Below, one piece after another: positions 17,654-25,500 of a DNA stretch of 64,000 bases. Below the pieces are notes generated by a model that ran no database searches, was not told where the DNA came from, and saw nothing but the letters and a program-made list of their open reading frames with translations. The position numbers and the translations under genes are program-made. The DNA comes from Phil1 sp964612925 (GTDB lineage Bacteria > Bacillota > Clostridia > Christensenellales > CAG-138). The stretch is from contig CAZTFU010000006.1 in NCBI GenBank assembly GCA_964612925.1, forward strand, positions 1-64,000, read 5' to 3'. Each line of letters starts with the position of its first letter. Within the stretch, counting starts at the first letter, position 1.

Positions 17654-18598
17654 ATGAGCAAGATCTATGATGTTATAGTCCTTGGCGCAGGCCCTGCCGG
17701 CCTTACTGCCGGCCTTTATGCGGGTCGTGCGCGCTTAAGCACCCTTATTATTGAAAAAGGCCAGGATGGCGGCCAGATAGCCATCACCAATGAAATTGAA
17801 AATTACCCCGGCGCACAGCTTGAAGGCGAATCCGGCCCAAGCCTTATTGCCCGCATGACCAAGCAGGCTGAAAAGTTCGGCGTTGAGCGTGCGCGCGATT
17901 CTATAAAGAGCGTTGAGCTTACCGGTGAAGTGAAAAAGCTTGTCGGTGTAAAGGGCGAGTATCAGGCAAAGACCGTTATACTTGCGACCGGTGCATTCCC
18001 CCGTCCGATAGGCTGCAAGAACGAAGGGCAGTTCGTGGGCAAGGGCATTTCCTTCTGCGCCACCTGCGATGCGGCTTTCTTCGAGGATATGGAAGTTTAC
18101 GTGGTCGGCGGCGGCGATGCCGCAGTTGAGGAAGCCATGTACCTGACCAAATTTGCCCGTAAGGTTACCCTTATCCACAGGCGTAACGAGCTGCGTGCGG
18201 CAAAGTCCATTCAGGAAAAGGCTTTCAAGAACGAAAAGCTTCACTTTATGTGGGATACCGTTGTTGACGAGGTAGACGGTGACGAAATACTTACCAAGAT
18301 GGTAGTTAAGAACACCAAGACCGGTGAGCTTACCACCATCGAGGCCGATGAGGATGACGGTATGTTCGGTCTGTTCGGCTTTATAGGGCTGCTTCCCAAC
18401 ACTGCGCTGTATGAAGGCCAGATCAACATGGAAAACGGCTACATCCGCACCGACGATGATATGCATACAAACATTGAAGGCGTTTACGCCGCGGGCGATC
18501 TGCGTGTGAAGAGCCTCCGTCAGGTCGTAACGGCCGCCGCCGACGGCGCAATTGCCGCAATGCAGGCCGAAAAGTATATTGCGGATCACAAAGAATAA
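17654..18598 (+). CDS. trxB: Thioredoxin reductase
   Basis: A 314-residue NADPH-type flavoprotein disulfide reductase. The N-terminus has the FAD motif GAGPAGLTAGLYAGRA, the redox pair is CATC (SFCATCDAAFF, about residues 134-143), the NADPH motif is GGGDAAVEEA, and the C-terminal FAD motif is GVYAAGDLR. It feeds electrons to the thioredoxin encoded next, which reduces the oxidised selenenyl sulfide of GrdA after each turnover. It sits inside the grd operon, as in other Stickland bacteria. Confidence 0.95.
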   Translation: MSKIYDVIVLGAGPAGLTAGLYAGRARLSTLIIEKGQDGGQIAITNEIENYPGAQLEGESGPSLIARMTKQAEKFGVERARDSIKSVELTGEVKKLVGVKGEYQAKTVILATGAFPRPIGCKNEGQFVGKGISFCATCDAAFFEDMEVYVVGGGDAAVEEAMYLTKFARKVTLIHRRNELRAAKSIQEKAFKNEKLHFMWDTVVDEVDGDEILTKMVVKNTKTGELTTIEADEDDGMFGLFGFIGLLPNTALYEGQINMENGYIRTDDDMHTNIEGVYAAGDLRVKSLRQVVTAAADGAIAAMQAEKYIADHKE

Positions 18599-18638
18599 GT
18601 TTATTATAGTATTACTATAAACCAAGGAGGATAAACTC

Positions 18639-18959
18639 ATGTTGGAAGTTGATAAGACTACATTTGAAGCGGAAGTGCTTCAGGCCACCGGTAAGGTGCT
18701 GGTAGACTTTTACGGTGACGGCTGCGTGCCCTGTGCCGCTCTGATGCCCTATGTACACGGCTTTGCCGATACCTATGGCGACAAGCTTAAGTTCTGCGCA
18801 CTCAACACCACCAAGGCTCGCCGTCTTGCGATATCTCAGAAGGTGCTCGGTCTGCCCGTTATAGCCATATACGAGAACGGCGAGATGATCGATTCCCTTG
18901 TCAAGGACGATGCTACTCCCGAAAACGTTGAGGAAATGATAAAGAAGCATATCGGCTGA
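18639..18959 (+). CDS. trxA: Thioredoxin of the glycine reductase system
   Basis: A 106-residue thioredoxin with the active site GCVPC instead of WCGPC, the variant seen in thioredoxins of glycine-reductase operons. The N-terminal VDFYGDGCVPCAALMP segment and the cis-proline loop LPVIAIYENGE are present. An AAGGAGG site precedes the start. It passes electrons from TrxB to GrdA. A perfect 10-bp inverted repeat (18946-18955 with 18963-18972) overlaps its stop codon. Confidence 0.93.
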   Translation: MLEVDKTTFEAEVLQATGKVLVDFYGDGCVPCAALMPYVHGFADTYGDKLKFCALNTTKARRLAISQKVLGLPVIAIYENGEMIDSLVKDDATPENVEEMIKKHIG

Positions 18960-18972
18960 TAACCGATATGCT
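18946..18972 (+). other. Hairpin across the trxA stop codon
   Basis: AGCATATCGG pairs perfectly with CCGATATGCT around a 7-nt loop that contains the trxA stop. No T-run follows. It may be an mRNA-stability or partial-termination element before grdA. Confidence 0.5.
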
Positions 18973-19052
18973 CCTTACCCGCCGCAAATACGGCAAAATA
19001 AGATAGGATGCCGAAGGGCTTTCTATAAATTAAGGGAAAAGGAGGATGTGGC

Positions 19053-19523
19053 ATGAGCATTTTAGCTGGCCAGAAGGTCATCATAATCGGTGACCGTGAC
19101 GGCGTTCCGGGACAAGCCATTGAGCTGTGCGCCAAGAGCGCAGGCGCAGATGTTGTCTTCTCCTCTACGGAGTGCTTTGTCTGAACGTCCGCCGGTGCAA
19201 TGGATCTGGAAAACCAGAGGCGCGTCAAGACCTTAGCCGAACAGTATGGTCCGGAGAACACTGTTGTTCTTCTGGGTGCTGCTGAAGGTGAGGCGGCCGG
19301 TCTCGCAGCCGAGACTGTGACCAATGGCGACCCGACGTATGCAGGTCCGTTGACAGGAGTCCAGTTGGGACTCAGGGTGTATCATGTGTGCGAGCCTGAA
19401 GTAAAGGAAGAATTCGATCCTGACGTATATAGCGAGCAGGTAGAAATGATGGAGATGGTTCTTGACGTTGACGATATAGTTAACGAAATGAGCTCCGTCC
19501 GCGAACAGTACTGCAAATATTAA
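19053..19523 (+). CDS. grdA: Glycine reductase component A selenoprotein GrdA (in-frame UGA = Sec)
   Basis: A 156-residue selenoprotein, the shared component A that receives the carboxymethyl selenoether from component B and passes it to component C as a ketene-like acetyl group. TGA at 19182-19184 is codon 44, exactly the known CxxSec position (C-F-V-Sec). The frame is otherwise open from the ATG at 19053, 7 nt after GGAGGA, to the TAA at 19523. A hairpin CTGG-AAAA-CCAG (19206-19217) after the UGA is a SECIS candidate. Gene callers would report only the 107-residue fragment from 19200. Confidence 0.96.
19206..19217 (+). promoter_or_regulatory. Candidate SECIS hairpin of grdA
   Basis: A short CTGG/CCAG stem with an AAAA loop, about 25 nt after the selenocysteine UGA. 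The stem is short, and surrounding bases may extend or replace it. Confidence 0.5.
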
Positions 19524-19536
19524 GGCATTCACACGC

Positions 19537-19562
19537 GGGGCGCAGGCGTAAGCCCGCGCCCC
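19537..19562 (+). other. Strong GC hairpin between grdA and grdC
   Basis: An 11-position stem with one A-C mismatch and a GTAA tetraloop (GGGGCGC 19537-19543 with GCGCCCC 19556-19562 at its base). There is no T-run, so a role in mRNA stability or differential expression of grdA is more likely than full termination. Confidence 0.6.
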
Positions 19563-19645
19563 GACCTTCCTAAGTACAATTGCAAATTTAGCGCGCAACG
19601 CGCTTTTTTGAAAAATAAATATTATTCGAAAGGATAGATGTAACA

Positions 19646-21187
19646 ATGAAAAGCGTTATAAAGGGTGCAGGTTACATACTTGTACATACTCCCGATATGG
19701 TTATCCATAACGGCACCACGCAGACCACCGAACGCGTAGTTAATCCCGAAAGTGAGTACCTTAAGGAGCTGCCGCAGCATATCCGCAGCTTTGATCAGGT
19801 ACTTTCTTATTATCCGAATCAGGTATACATCGGCAATGCTACCCCCGATGAGCTTGCGGAAATCCCCCAGCCTTGGTATGACAAGGAATGCCCCCATACC
19901 GAGCGTTACGGTCAGTTCGGTCAGATAATGCCGCAGGAGGAGTTCCTGCTGCTCATGCAGGCGTGTGACGTGTTCGAGCTTGTAAAGCTTGACAAGAACT
20001 TCGTTGCAAAGTACCGTGATCAGCTTGCCGCCAACGAAATAATTGACGAAAGCATAATGGCGCGCGTAAACGAGGGTATAGAGCTTGCCGAAATCGAGCG
20101 CCTTGTCGCCGAAGAACATTCCGAAGGTCTTTATCACGAGGGTGCACTCGTCGGTTGCGTGAACCGCGCACACGACATAGACGTTAACCTTTCCGCCCAC
20201 ACGATGCATGAAAACCTTGTCAGCAAGGCTTCCTGCGTGGTGGCAATACTCAGCGGCATAAAGAATGCCGGCATCAACAAGGAAGACGTTGAATACGTTA
20301 TAGATTGCTGCGAAGAAGCTTGCGGCGATATGAATCAGCGCGGCGGCGGCAACTTTGCAAAGTCCGTTGCGGAAATAGCGGGCCTTAATGCGGCAACCGG
20401 TTCCGATACCCGTGGATTCTGCGCGGGTCCCGCCCATGCAATGGTAGAGGCCGCAAGCCTTGTTGCAAGCGGCGCATATAAGACCGTTGTGGTAACCGCA
20501 GGCGGCTGCACCGCCAAGCTTGGCATGAACGGCAAGGACCACGTTAAGAAGGGTCTGCCCGTGCTTGAGGATATGCTGGGCGGCTTTGCCGTTGTGGTAA
20601 GTCAGGATGACGGTGTAAGCCCCGTTGTGGATCTCGGCATACTGGGTCGCCACACCGTGGGTACCGGCTCCGCACCGCAGGCCGTTATAGGCAGCCTTGT
20701 TACCGATCCGCTCGAAAGGGCCGGATTGAAGGTCACCGATGTCGATAAGTTCTCCCCCGAAATGCAGAACCCCGATATCACCAAGCCCGCAGGCGCAGGT
20801 GACGTGCCGCTGGCCAACTACAAGATGATAGCCGCTCTTGCCGTAAAACGCGGTGACATTCAGAAGAGCGAGCTTGCTTCCTTCACCAAGGAGCACGGCC
20901 TTACCGGTTGGGCTCCCACTCAGGGACATATTCCTTCCGGCGTACCGTACATCGGCTTTGCCCGCAACGACATAATGGCCGGCAAGATCAATCGCGTTAT
21001 GATAATCGGCAAGGGTTCGCTGTTCCTTGGCCGCATGACCAACCTGTTCGACGGCGTATCGTTTGTTATCGAAGCCAATAAGGGCGAAAACAAGGCCGAG
21101 GCCGGCGTGAGCGAGGACGAAGTCAAGAAGATGATAGCCAAGGCCATGCGCGAGTTTGCTTCATCCCTTATGGGAAACGAAGAATAA
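19646..21187 (+). CDS. grdC: Glycine reductase component C, beta subunit GrdC
   Basis: A 513-residue subunit of the acetyl-phosphate-forming component C. Its C-terminal two thirds resemble the beta-ketoacyl-ACP synthase III (FabH) fold, with the DTRGFCAGPAHAMVEAA segment holding a likely active-site cysteine. Component C takes the acetyl group from GrdA onto a thiol and releases acetyl phosphate, which yields ATP through acetate kinase. GAAAGGA precedes the start. GrdD follows after 14 nt. Confidence 0.93.
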   Translation: MKSVIKGAGYILVHTPDMVIHNGTTQTTERVVNPESEYLKELPQHIRSFDQVLSYYPNQVYIGNATPDELAEIPQPWYDKECPHTERYGQFGQIMPQEEFLLLMQACDVFELVKLDKNFVAKYRDQLAANEIIDESIMARVNEGIELAEIERLVAEEHSEGLYHEGALVGCVNRAHDIDVNLSAHTMHENLVSKASCVVAILSGIKNAGINKEDVEYVIDCCEEACGDMNQRGGGNFAKSVAEIAGLNAATGSDTRGFCAGPAHAMVEAASLVASGAYKTVVVTAGGCTAKLGMNGKDHVKKGLPVLEDMLGGFAVVVSQDDGVSPVVDLGILGRHTVGTGSAPQAVIGSLVTDPLERAGLKVTDVDKFSPEMQNPDITKPAGAGDVPLANYKMIAALAVKRGDIQKSELASFTKEHGLTGWAPTQGHIPSGVPYIGFARNDIMAGKINRVMIIGKGSLFLGRMTNLFDGVSFVIEANKGENKAEAGVSEDEVKKMIAKAMREFASSLMGNEE

Positions 21188-21201
21188 GGCAGGTGCGCAG
21201 C

Positions 21202-22353
21202 ATGGGCAGCATTGAAAAAATAATCGCGCAGTCTTTCCTTAAAATGGCGGAAGGGCTTGAAACCGGCGCGTTCATGGATCGCCCGAAGATCGCCCTTACC
21301 GGAATGGGCAGCGAGCATGGCGAGGAAAACGCCATGGCTGCCGCGAAAATGGCTGCAAAGCGCGGAGTTGACGTATATTACATCGGCTCACTCACTGCGG
21401 AAGGCGTAACCACCATACCCGTGGCCAACGATGAGGAAGGCCACAAGAAGATGGAAGAACTGCTCAACGAACATGTGGTTGACGGCGCAGTTACCATGCA
21501 CTATCCGTTCCCGATAGGCGTAAGCACCGTGGGTCGTGCCATAACCCCCGCTCGCGGCAAGGAAATGTTCATTGCCAACACCACGGGCACGTCAAGCTCC
21601 GACAGGATAGAGGGCATGATCAAGAATGCCGTTTCGGGTATAATAACCGCAAAGGCGTGCGGCATTGAAAACCCCACCGTGGGCATACTGAACGTTGACG
21701 GTGCAAGGCAGACTGAAATGGCACTTAACCAGCTTAAGGCCAACGGTTACGAATTCACATGGGCGGAATCCGCACGTGCGGACGGCGGCGCGGTAATGCG
21801 CGGCAATGACGTGCTTGGCGGCACTCCCGATGTGCTTGTTACCGATTCGCTTACGGGCAACGTGCTTGTTAAGATGCTTGCGGCATTTACTACCGGCGGC
21901 AGTTTCGAATCCACGGGCTTCGGCTATGGCCCGGGTATAGGCCGTGATTATGACAAGCTTATACTTATAATCAGCCGTGCTTCCGGCGCACCGCTTATTG
22001 CAAACGCACTCGAATACGCGGCTCAGCTTGTTCGCGGCAACGTGTTTGCAAAGGCCAAGGAAGAATTTGCCAAGGCGGAAAAGGCGGGCCTCAGCGCGAT
22101 ACTTGAGGCGCGCAAGGCGGCCTCAAAGCCCGCGGCGGCCGAGGAAAAGGTCGTAAAGCCTGCGGCGGAGCCCTGTACCGCTTCCATAGCGGGTATAGAG
22201 GTCATGGACCTTGAGGATGCGGCTCAGGCACTGTGGAAGGAAGGCATCTATGCCGAAACAGGCATGGGTTGCACGGGCCCGCTTGTCATGATGAGCGAAG
22301 CCAACCACGCGCGTGCGCTTGAGATACTCAAGAAGGCCGGCTATGTCGGCTGA
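21202..22353 (+). CDS. grdD: Glycine reductase component C, alpha subunit GrdD
   Basis: A 383-residue PlsX-like subunit that, with GrdC, forms acetyl phosphate from the acetyl group delivered by GrdA. The cysteine expected to carry the acetyl thioester lies near the C-terminus (TGMGCTGPLVMMS, residue 357; the characterised protein uses Cys359). An Ala/Lys-rich linker (about residues 290-330) joins the core to this C-terminal segment. The ATG at 21202 is preferred over an in-frame GTG 9 nt upstream because it gives the family-like MGSIEKIIAQSF start. Confidence 0.93.
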   Translation: MGSIEKIIAQSFLKMAEGLETGAFMDRPKIALTGMGSEHGEENAMAAAKMAAKRGVDVYYIGSLTAEGVTTIPVANDEEGHKKMEELLNEHVVDGAVTMHYPFPIGVSTVGRAITPARGKEMFIANTTGTSSSDRIEGMIKNAVSGIITAKACGIENPTVGILNVDGARQTEMALNQLKANGYEFTWAESARADGGAVMRGNDVLGGTPDVLVTDSLTGNVLVKMLAAFTTGGSFESTGFGYGPGIGRDYDKLILIISRASGAPLIANALEYAAQLVRGNVFAKAKEEFAKAEKAGLSAILEARKAASKPAAAEEKVVKPAAEPCTASIAGIEVMDLEDAAQALWKEGIYAETGMGCTGPLVMMSEANHARALEILKKAGYVG

Positions 22354-22371
22354 TATGCTAAGGAGAATGAC

Positions 22372-22665
22372 ATGAAAGTTATCGACCTTATTCAAAAATG
22401 CGAAAAGGATATGACCGCTGCCGAAATAATGGATGCGGTTGCCAAGGAAAACCGTCAGGTTGACCTTATGTTTGCCGAATCACGCACGGATGATGCGGGC
22501 TACCTTACATGGGATGCCGAGAACTGGACGAGCGTGGACGGTAAAAGGTTTATCGTTACCTATTCGCTTGACGGGCGTGTGCTCAGCGAATACGGCACAT
22601 ACAACAAGTATGACATGCGCGGCGTTTTCGAACCCGAAAAGGCGAAGGAAATCCGCCTGAACTGA
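22372..22665 (+). CDS. Unknown 97-residue protein at the end of the grd operon
   Basis: I do not recognise this family. The gene starts 18 nt after grdD with a clear AAGGAGA site and no intervening terminator, so it belongs to the operon. The protein has no signal peptide or membrane segment. An N-terminal helical part (IDLIQKCEKDMTAAEIMDA) is followed by a beta-rich aromatic part (TWDAENWTSVDG, FIVTYSLDGR). The C-terminus RGVFEPEKAKEIRLN is charged. It may be an accessory or regulatory factor of the glycine reductase system; this is inferred from position only. Confidence 0.65.
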   Translation: MKVIDLIQKCEKDMTAAEIMDAVAKENRQVDLMFAESRTDDAGYLTWDAENWTSVDGKRFIVTYSLDGRVLSEYGTYNKYDMRGVFEPEKAKEIRLN

Positions 22666-22679
22666 CATATGCTTTACTT

Positions 22680-22718
22680 TGGCGCGATGGGGTATGGACT
22701 CTGTCGCGCCATTGCTTT
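22680..22718 (+). terminator. Probable terminator of the grd operon
   Basis: TGGCGCGA (22680-22687) pairs with TCGCGCCA (22704-22711), followed by a broken T-rich tract. Efficiency is uncertain. Confidence 0.6.
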
Positions 22719-22727
22719 ATAAAATGC

Positions 22728-22756
22728 TTTTGAAGTGGCCGATATGGTGGTATAAT
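22728..22756 (+). promoter_or_regulatory. Promoter of the small leader-like gene
   Basis: A perfect TATAAT (22751-22756) preceded by TGG (extended -10) with TTTTGA 17 nt upstream. The gene begins 42 nt further on. Confidence 0.6.
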
Positions 22757-22797
22757 CAGAATTGCTTTAGCGAATACGATAAAGGAGCAAAACAACA

Positions 22798-23049
22798 ATG
22801 GAACTCAACCTTAAAAACCTGAACCTTGAACAGCTTATCGACAAAGCGGGCGACCTTGCCAAAAAGATAGGTGAGGACAAGAAACTGCTTGAAAGCTTCA
22901 CCAAGGATCCTGTAAAGACCCTTGAATCAAAGCTTGGCATAGACCTGCCCGATGAACAGATCAAAAAGCTTGCCGATGCGATAAAGGCCAAATTGAACCT
23001 TGACAAGGCAAGCAGCATCATAAGCGGTATAGGTAAGCTTTTCGGCTAA
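22798..23049 (+). CDS. 83-residue helical protein resembling a RiPP (NHLP/Nif11-type) leader
   Basis: A small, entirely helical-looking protein. Residues 1-20 are a Leu/Asn repeat (LNLKNLNLEQL). The middle, FTKDPVKTLESKLGIDLPDEQIKKL, resembles the DP..aLe..lGi.lPd pattern of nitrile-hydratase-type leader peptides. The C-terminus KASSIISGIGKLFG is amphipathic and glycine-containing, like a core peptide or membrane-active helix. AAGGAGC precedes the start, and the gene has its own promoter and terminator. No modification enzyme is adjacent, so a RiPP role is only a possibility; free-standing helical proteins of this type are also known in Clostridia. Confidence 0.7.
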   Translation: MELNLKNLNLEQLIDKAGDLAKKIGEDKKLLESFTKDPVKTLESKLGIDLPDEQIKKLADAIKAKLNLDKASSIISGIGKLFG

Positions 23050-23134
23050 AAAGGCCGTCTGAACCGAATTTGAGCAAAACGGCACGGCCTTACCTTGGCC
23101 GATGAACCGTAAAGATCAACCACGACCGAACGAT

Positions 23135-23180
23135 AAAAACACCGTCTGCCTATCACTTGTGTGGGCTGACGGTGTTTTTT
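23135..23180 (+). terminator. Terminator of the small leader-like gene
   Basis: An A-run, a stem ACACCGTC (23139-23146) with GACGGTGT (23168-23175), and a T-run to 23180. Confidence 0.8.
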
Positions 23181-23184
23181 ATGC

Positions 23185-23220
23185 AAAAAAGCATCCGCAT
23201 GATTGTTACCGTGCGGATGC
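23185..23220 (-). terminator. Terminator of the E2-like acyltransferase gene
   Basis: On the minus strand a perfect 9-bp stem (23220-23212 with 23199-23191) is followed by six T residues. It lies 21 nt beyond the gene's stop. Confidence 0.85.
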
Positions 23221-23241
23221 CGAATTGAATTTCAATCTTTA

Positions 23242-24114
23242 TCAGTATTCTATCTTTTCGCTCATGGGAAGCTCCAGAAGCTCGGGATTTTCAAGCAGCT
23301 TTTTGAGCAGACGGATGGTTTTTGAATAATAATATCCATCGGCAATGCGCTCGTCTATGGTAAGGCCAAGGTCAACACTGTCCTTCATTTCATATGTACC
23401 GTCCGCCTTGAAGAAGGGGTTCATTTTTCTTTCACCCACAACGCAGAATATTGAGCATGTGCCCCAATTGGTAAGGTGGTGATAGCCGCTTTTGAGCTTG
23501 ATTGAACCGAGGTTTGTAAGCAGCGCGGAGGAATAATACGGGTCAGACCCTATGAGAAATTCGGGGCACCAGCCGTGCTTGTCCAGCTTGGTTATAAGGT
23601 ACACAAGGAACTTTGAAAGAAAGCGCGGCATTTTGTTGATTATGTCCATGCTGTTGCTCGATGTGTCAAGCTGATCACCGCGGCAGGATGAAATCTGCTT
23701 ATAAAGCTTTGCCCTGAGTGAATCAATGGTATCATCGGGGTCGGCATAGACGATGGCAAGCGCCTCCGCACCGTCATCGCTGAAGAGCTTTTTGACAACG
23801 AATGCGGCGGATATCGTATTGCGCTGATAAACGTTTTTGTTCGCGATAAAGCGATTCATCTTGGGACGAAGCGTTATCGTTTTCAGAAGTGCTGCCACGA
23901 TGATGTGGAACATGGTGAACGGAAAATCCGTTTTCTCCGCATTGCGCTTGGCCAGGTATGCGTTTATTCCCGAAAGGTCAATGCGTTCCGAAATATATGC
24001 TTCGTTATCGCAGCGGTTGGGGTAAAGCAACGGCACGATAAAATGCATCGGGTCAAGCTCTCTTAGGAGCCGCCCGTCTTTACGGTCGCCAAGGCGGCGT
24101 TTTTTGGTTTCCAT
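23242..24114 (-). CDS. 2-oxoacid dehydrogenase E2-like acyltransferase domain protein
   Basis: A 290-residue protein with the CoA-dependent acyltransferase fold of E2 subunits and chloramphenicol acetyltransferase, but without a lipoyl or E1-binding domain. The C-terminal segment LTIDERIADGYYYSKTIRLLKKLLENPELL matches the E2 motif region DHRxxDG...LEdPe, but the catalytic histidine position is a glutamate (GAG codon, DERIADG). I use the ATG at 24114 because GGAGGA lies at the right distance; the longer in-frame ATG at 24153 has no site. Monocistronic. The function is unknown, and catalysis may be lost or altered. Confidence 0.75.
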   Translation of the reverse strand: METKKRRLGDRKDGRLLRELDPMHFIVPLLYPNRCDNEAYISERIDLSGINAYLAKRNAEKTDFPFTMFHIIVAALLKTITLRPKMNRFIANKNVYQRNTISAAFVVKKLFSDDGAEALAIVYADPDDTIDSLRAKLYKQISSCRGDQLDTSSNSMDIINKMPRFLSKFLVYLITKLDKHGWCPEFLIGSDPYYSSALLTNLGSIKLKSGYHHLTNWGTCSIFCVVGERKMNPFFKADGTYEMKDSVDLGLTIDERIADGYYYSKTIRLLKKLLENPELLELPMSEKIEY

Positions 24115-24284
24115 GGAATAAGTCCTCCGGATAAAAAATATAAAACCATGCATATAATACCATCTATTTGTCCCGTTGGCACGGCTTTTTTGACAGAAAA
24201 GTGTATTTTTCGCAAAAAAACCATTCGGCGAGCTGCGTGAGGGGATAATTGGTACCCTTTTCTTCTTATATTAAATTTACACTA

Positions 24285-24313
24285 TTGAAGAAGAACGGGA
24301 TATATGGTAAAAT
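24285..24313 (+). promoter_or_regulatory. recF promoter
   Basis: TTGAAG (24285-24290), a 17-nt spacer and TAAAAT (24308-24313) preceded by TGG (extended -10). Only five bases separate the -10 from the recF ATG. Confidence 0.7.
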
Positions 24314-24318
24314 AAAGT

Positions 24319-25434
24319 ATGCAAATAGAACGGCTGAAACTGAATGAATTTCGCAATTATGAAGCGCTTTTGCTCAAGCCCGACAGCGCCCTTAACGTCA
24401 TTGTCGGTGAAAATGCGCAGGGCAAGACCAATGCAGTGGAAGCCGTGTTTTTGTGCGCCTTTGGCCGATCTCATAGGACCGCTAAGGAAGGCGAACTTAT
24501 TCGTTCGGGCTACAGCGGCGCATATGTCGGCGCGGATATTGCTACGGTGAACGGCTCACGGAGCATTGAAATAAAGCTTAAATGCGGCGAACGCAAGCAG
24601 ATATTCATAAACAGCCTTTTGACAAAGCGCACGGGCGAGCTTATGGGCGCACTGAACGCAGTGATGTTTTCACCCGAGGATCTTGAACTTGTTAAGGGTG
24701 CGCCGAGCGAACGGCGCAGGTTCATGGATATGGAGCTGAGCCAGTTAAGGCCCGCCTATTATTACACGCTTCAGCGGTACAATGCCGCGCTGAAGCAACG
24801 CAATGCCTTGCTCAAACCCGAGGGCAGGGTGGATGTAAACTCTATCCGTTCGCAGCTTTACGTTTGGGACGAACTGCTTAGCGTGACGGGCGCCGAAATA
24901 ATGAAAATGCGGTTTGAATTCGTTGAAAGGCTTGGCCTTATAGCAAGCAGACTGCATAAGCAAATATCGGGCGAAAGGGAAACGCTGTTTGTAAGGTATG
25001 CGCCCGATGTTGACGTTGAAAGGCTTGGCGGTGGGGACATACAGGCCGCACTGAGTGAGGCACTGTATAACGGCGCGCTTGATGATATTCGCCGCGGGTA
25101 TACGGGCGTCGGACCGCATAGAGATGAGTTGGAACTGAACCTTAACGGTGCAAACGTAAGGTCGTTCGGAAGTCAGGGTCAGCAAAGAACGGCGGCGTTG
25201 AGCCTGAAACTGAGCGAATTGGAGCTTATCAAGGCCGAAACGGGTGAGAACCCCGTACTGCTGCTTGACGATGTCTTAAGCGAACTTGATGAACCGCGCC
25301 AAAGGGCACTGCTTGAAGCCATGAGCGGTTGCCAAACGTTTTTGACCTGTACAACGCTTGAGGGGCTGAAACGTGCGGGCATGAAGGGAATAAATGCATG
25401 GCGTTGCAGGGCGGGTACTCTTGAAAGGGAGTAA
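24319..25434 (+). CDS. recF: DNA replication and repair protein RecF
   Basis: A 371-residue SMC-like ATPase that loads RecA at DNA gaps. Walker A is GENAQGKTN (about residues 30-38), the signature region is GSQGQQRTAALSLKLSE, and Walker B is NPVLLLDDVLSELD. The length is normal. There is no ribosome-binding site, and a good -10 element ends five bases before the ATG, so the mRNA may be leaderless. gyrB follows 66 nt downstream, as in many Gram-positive origin regions, but dnaA and dnaN are not upstream. Confidence 0.96.
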   Translation: MQIERLKLNEFRNYEALLLKPDSALNVIVGENAQGKTNAVEAVFLCAFGRSHRTAKEGELIRSGYSGAYVGADIATVNGSRSIEIKLKCGERKQIFINSLLTKRTGELMGALNAVMFSPEDLELVKGAPSERRRFMDMELSQLRPAYYYTLQRYNAALKQRNALLKPEGRVDVNSIRSQLYVWDELLSVTGAEIMKMRFEFVERLGLIASRLHKQISGERETLFVRYAPDVDVERLGGGDIQAALSEALYNGALDDIRRGYTGVGPHRDELELNLNGANVRSFGSQGQQRTAALSLKLSELELIKAETGENPVLLLDDVLSELDEPRQRALLEAMSGCQTFLTCTTLEGLKRAGMKGINAWRCRAGTLERE

Positions 25435-25500
25435 CGCCGTAAAGAGAAAAGTATCGGGCCGCATGGCCGATAACATTTTGAGATAAGGAGAAAAGTGATT

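Noticed and set aside
24115..24318. A replication origin next to recF
   Set aside because: No cluster of DnaA-box sequences (TTATCCACA-like) is visible, and dnaA/dnaN are not adjacent.
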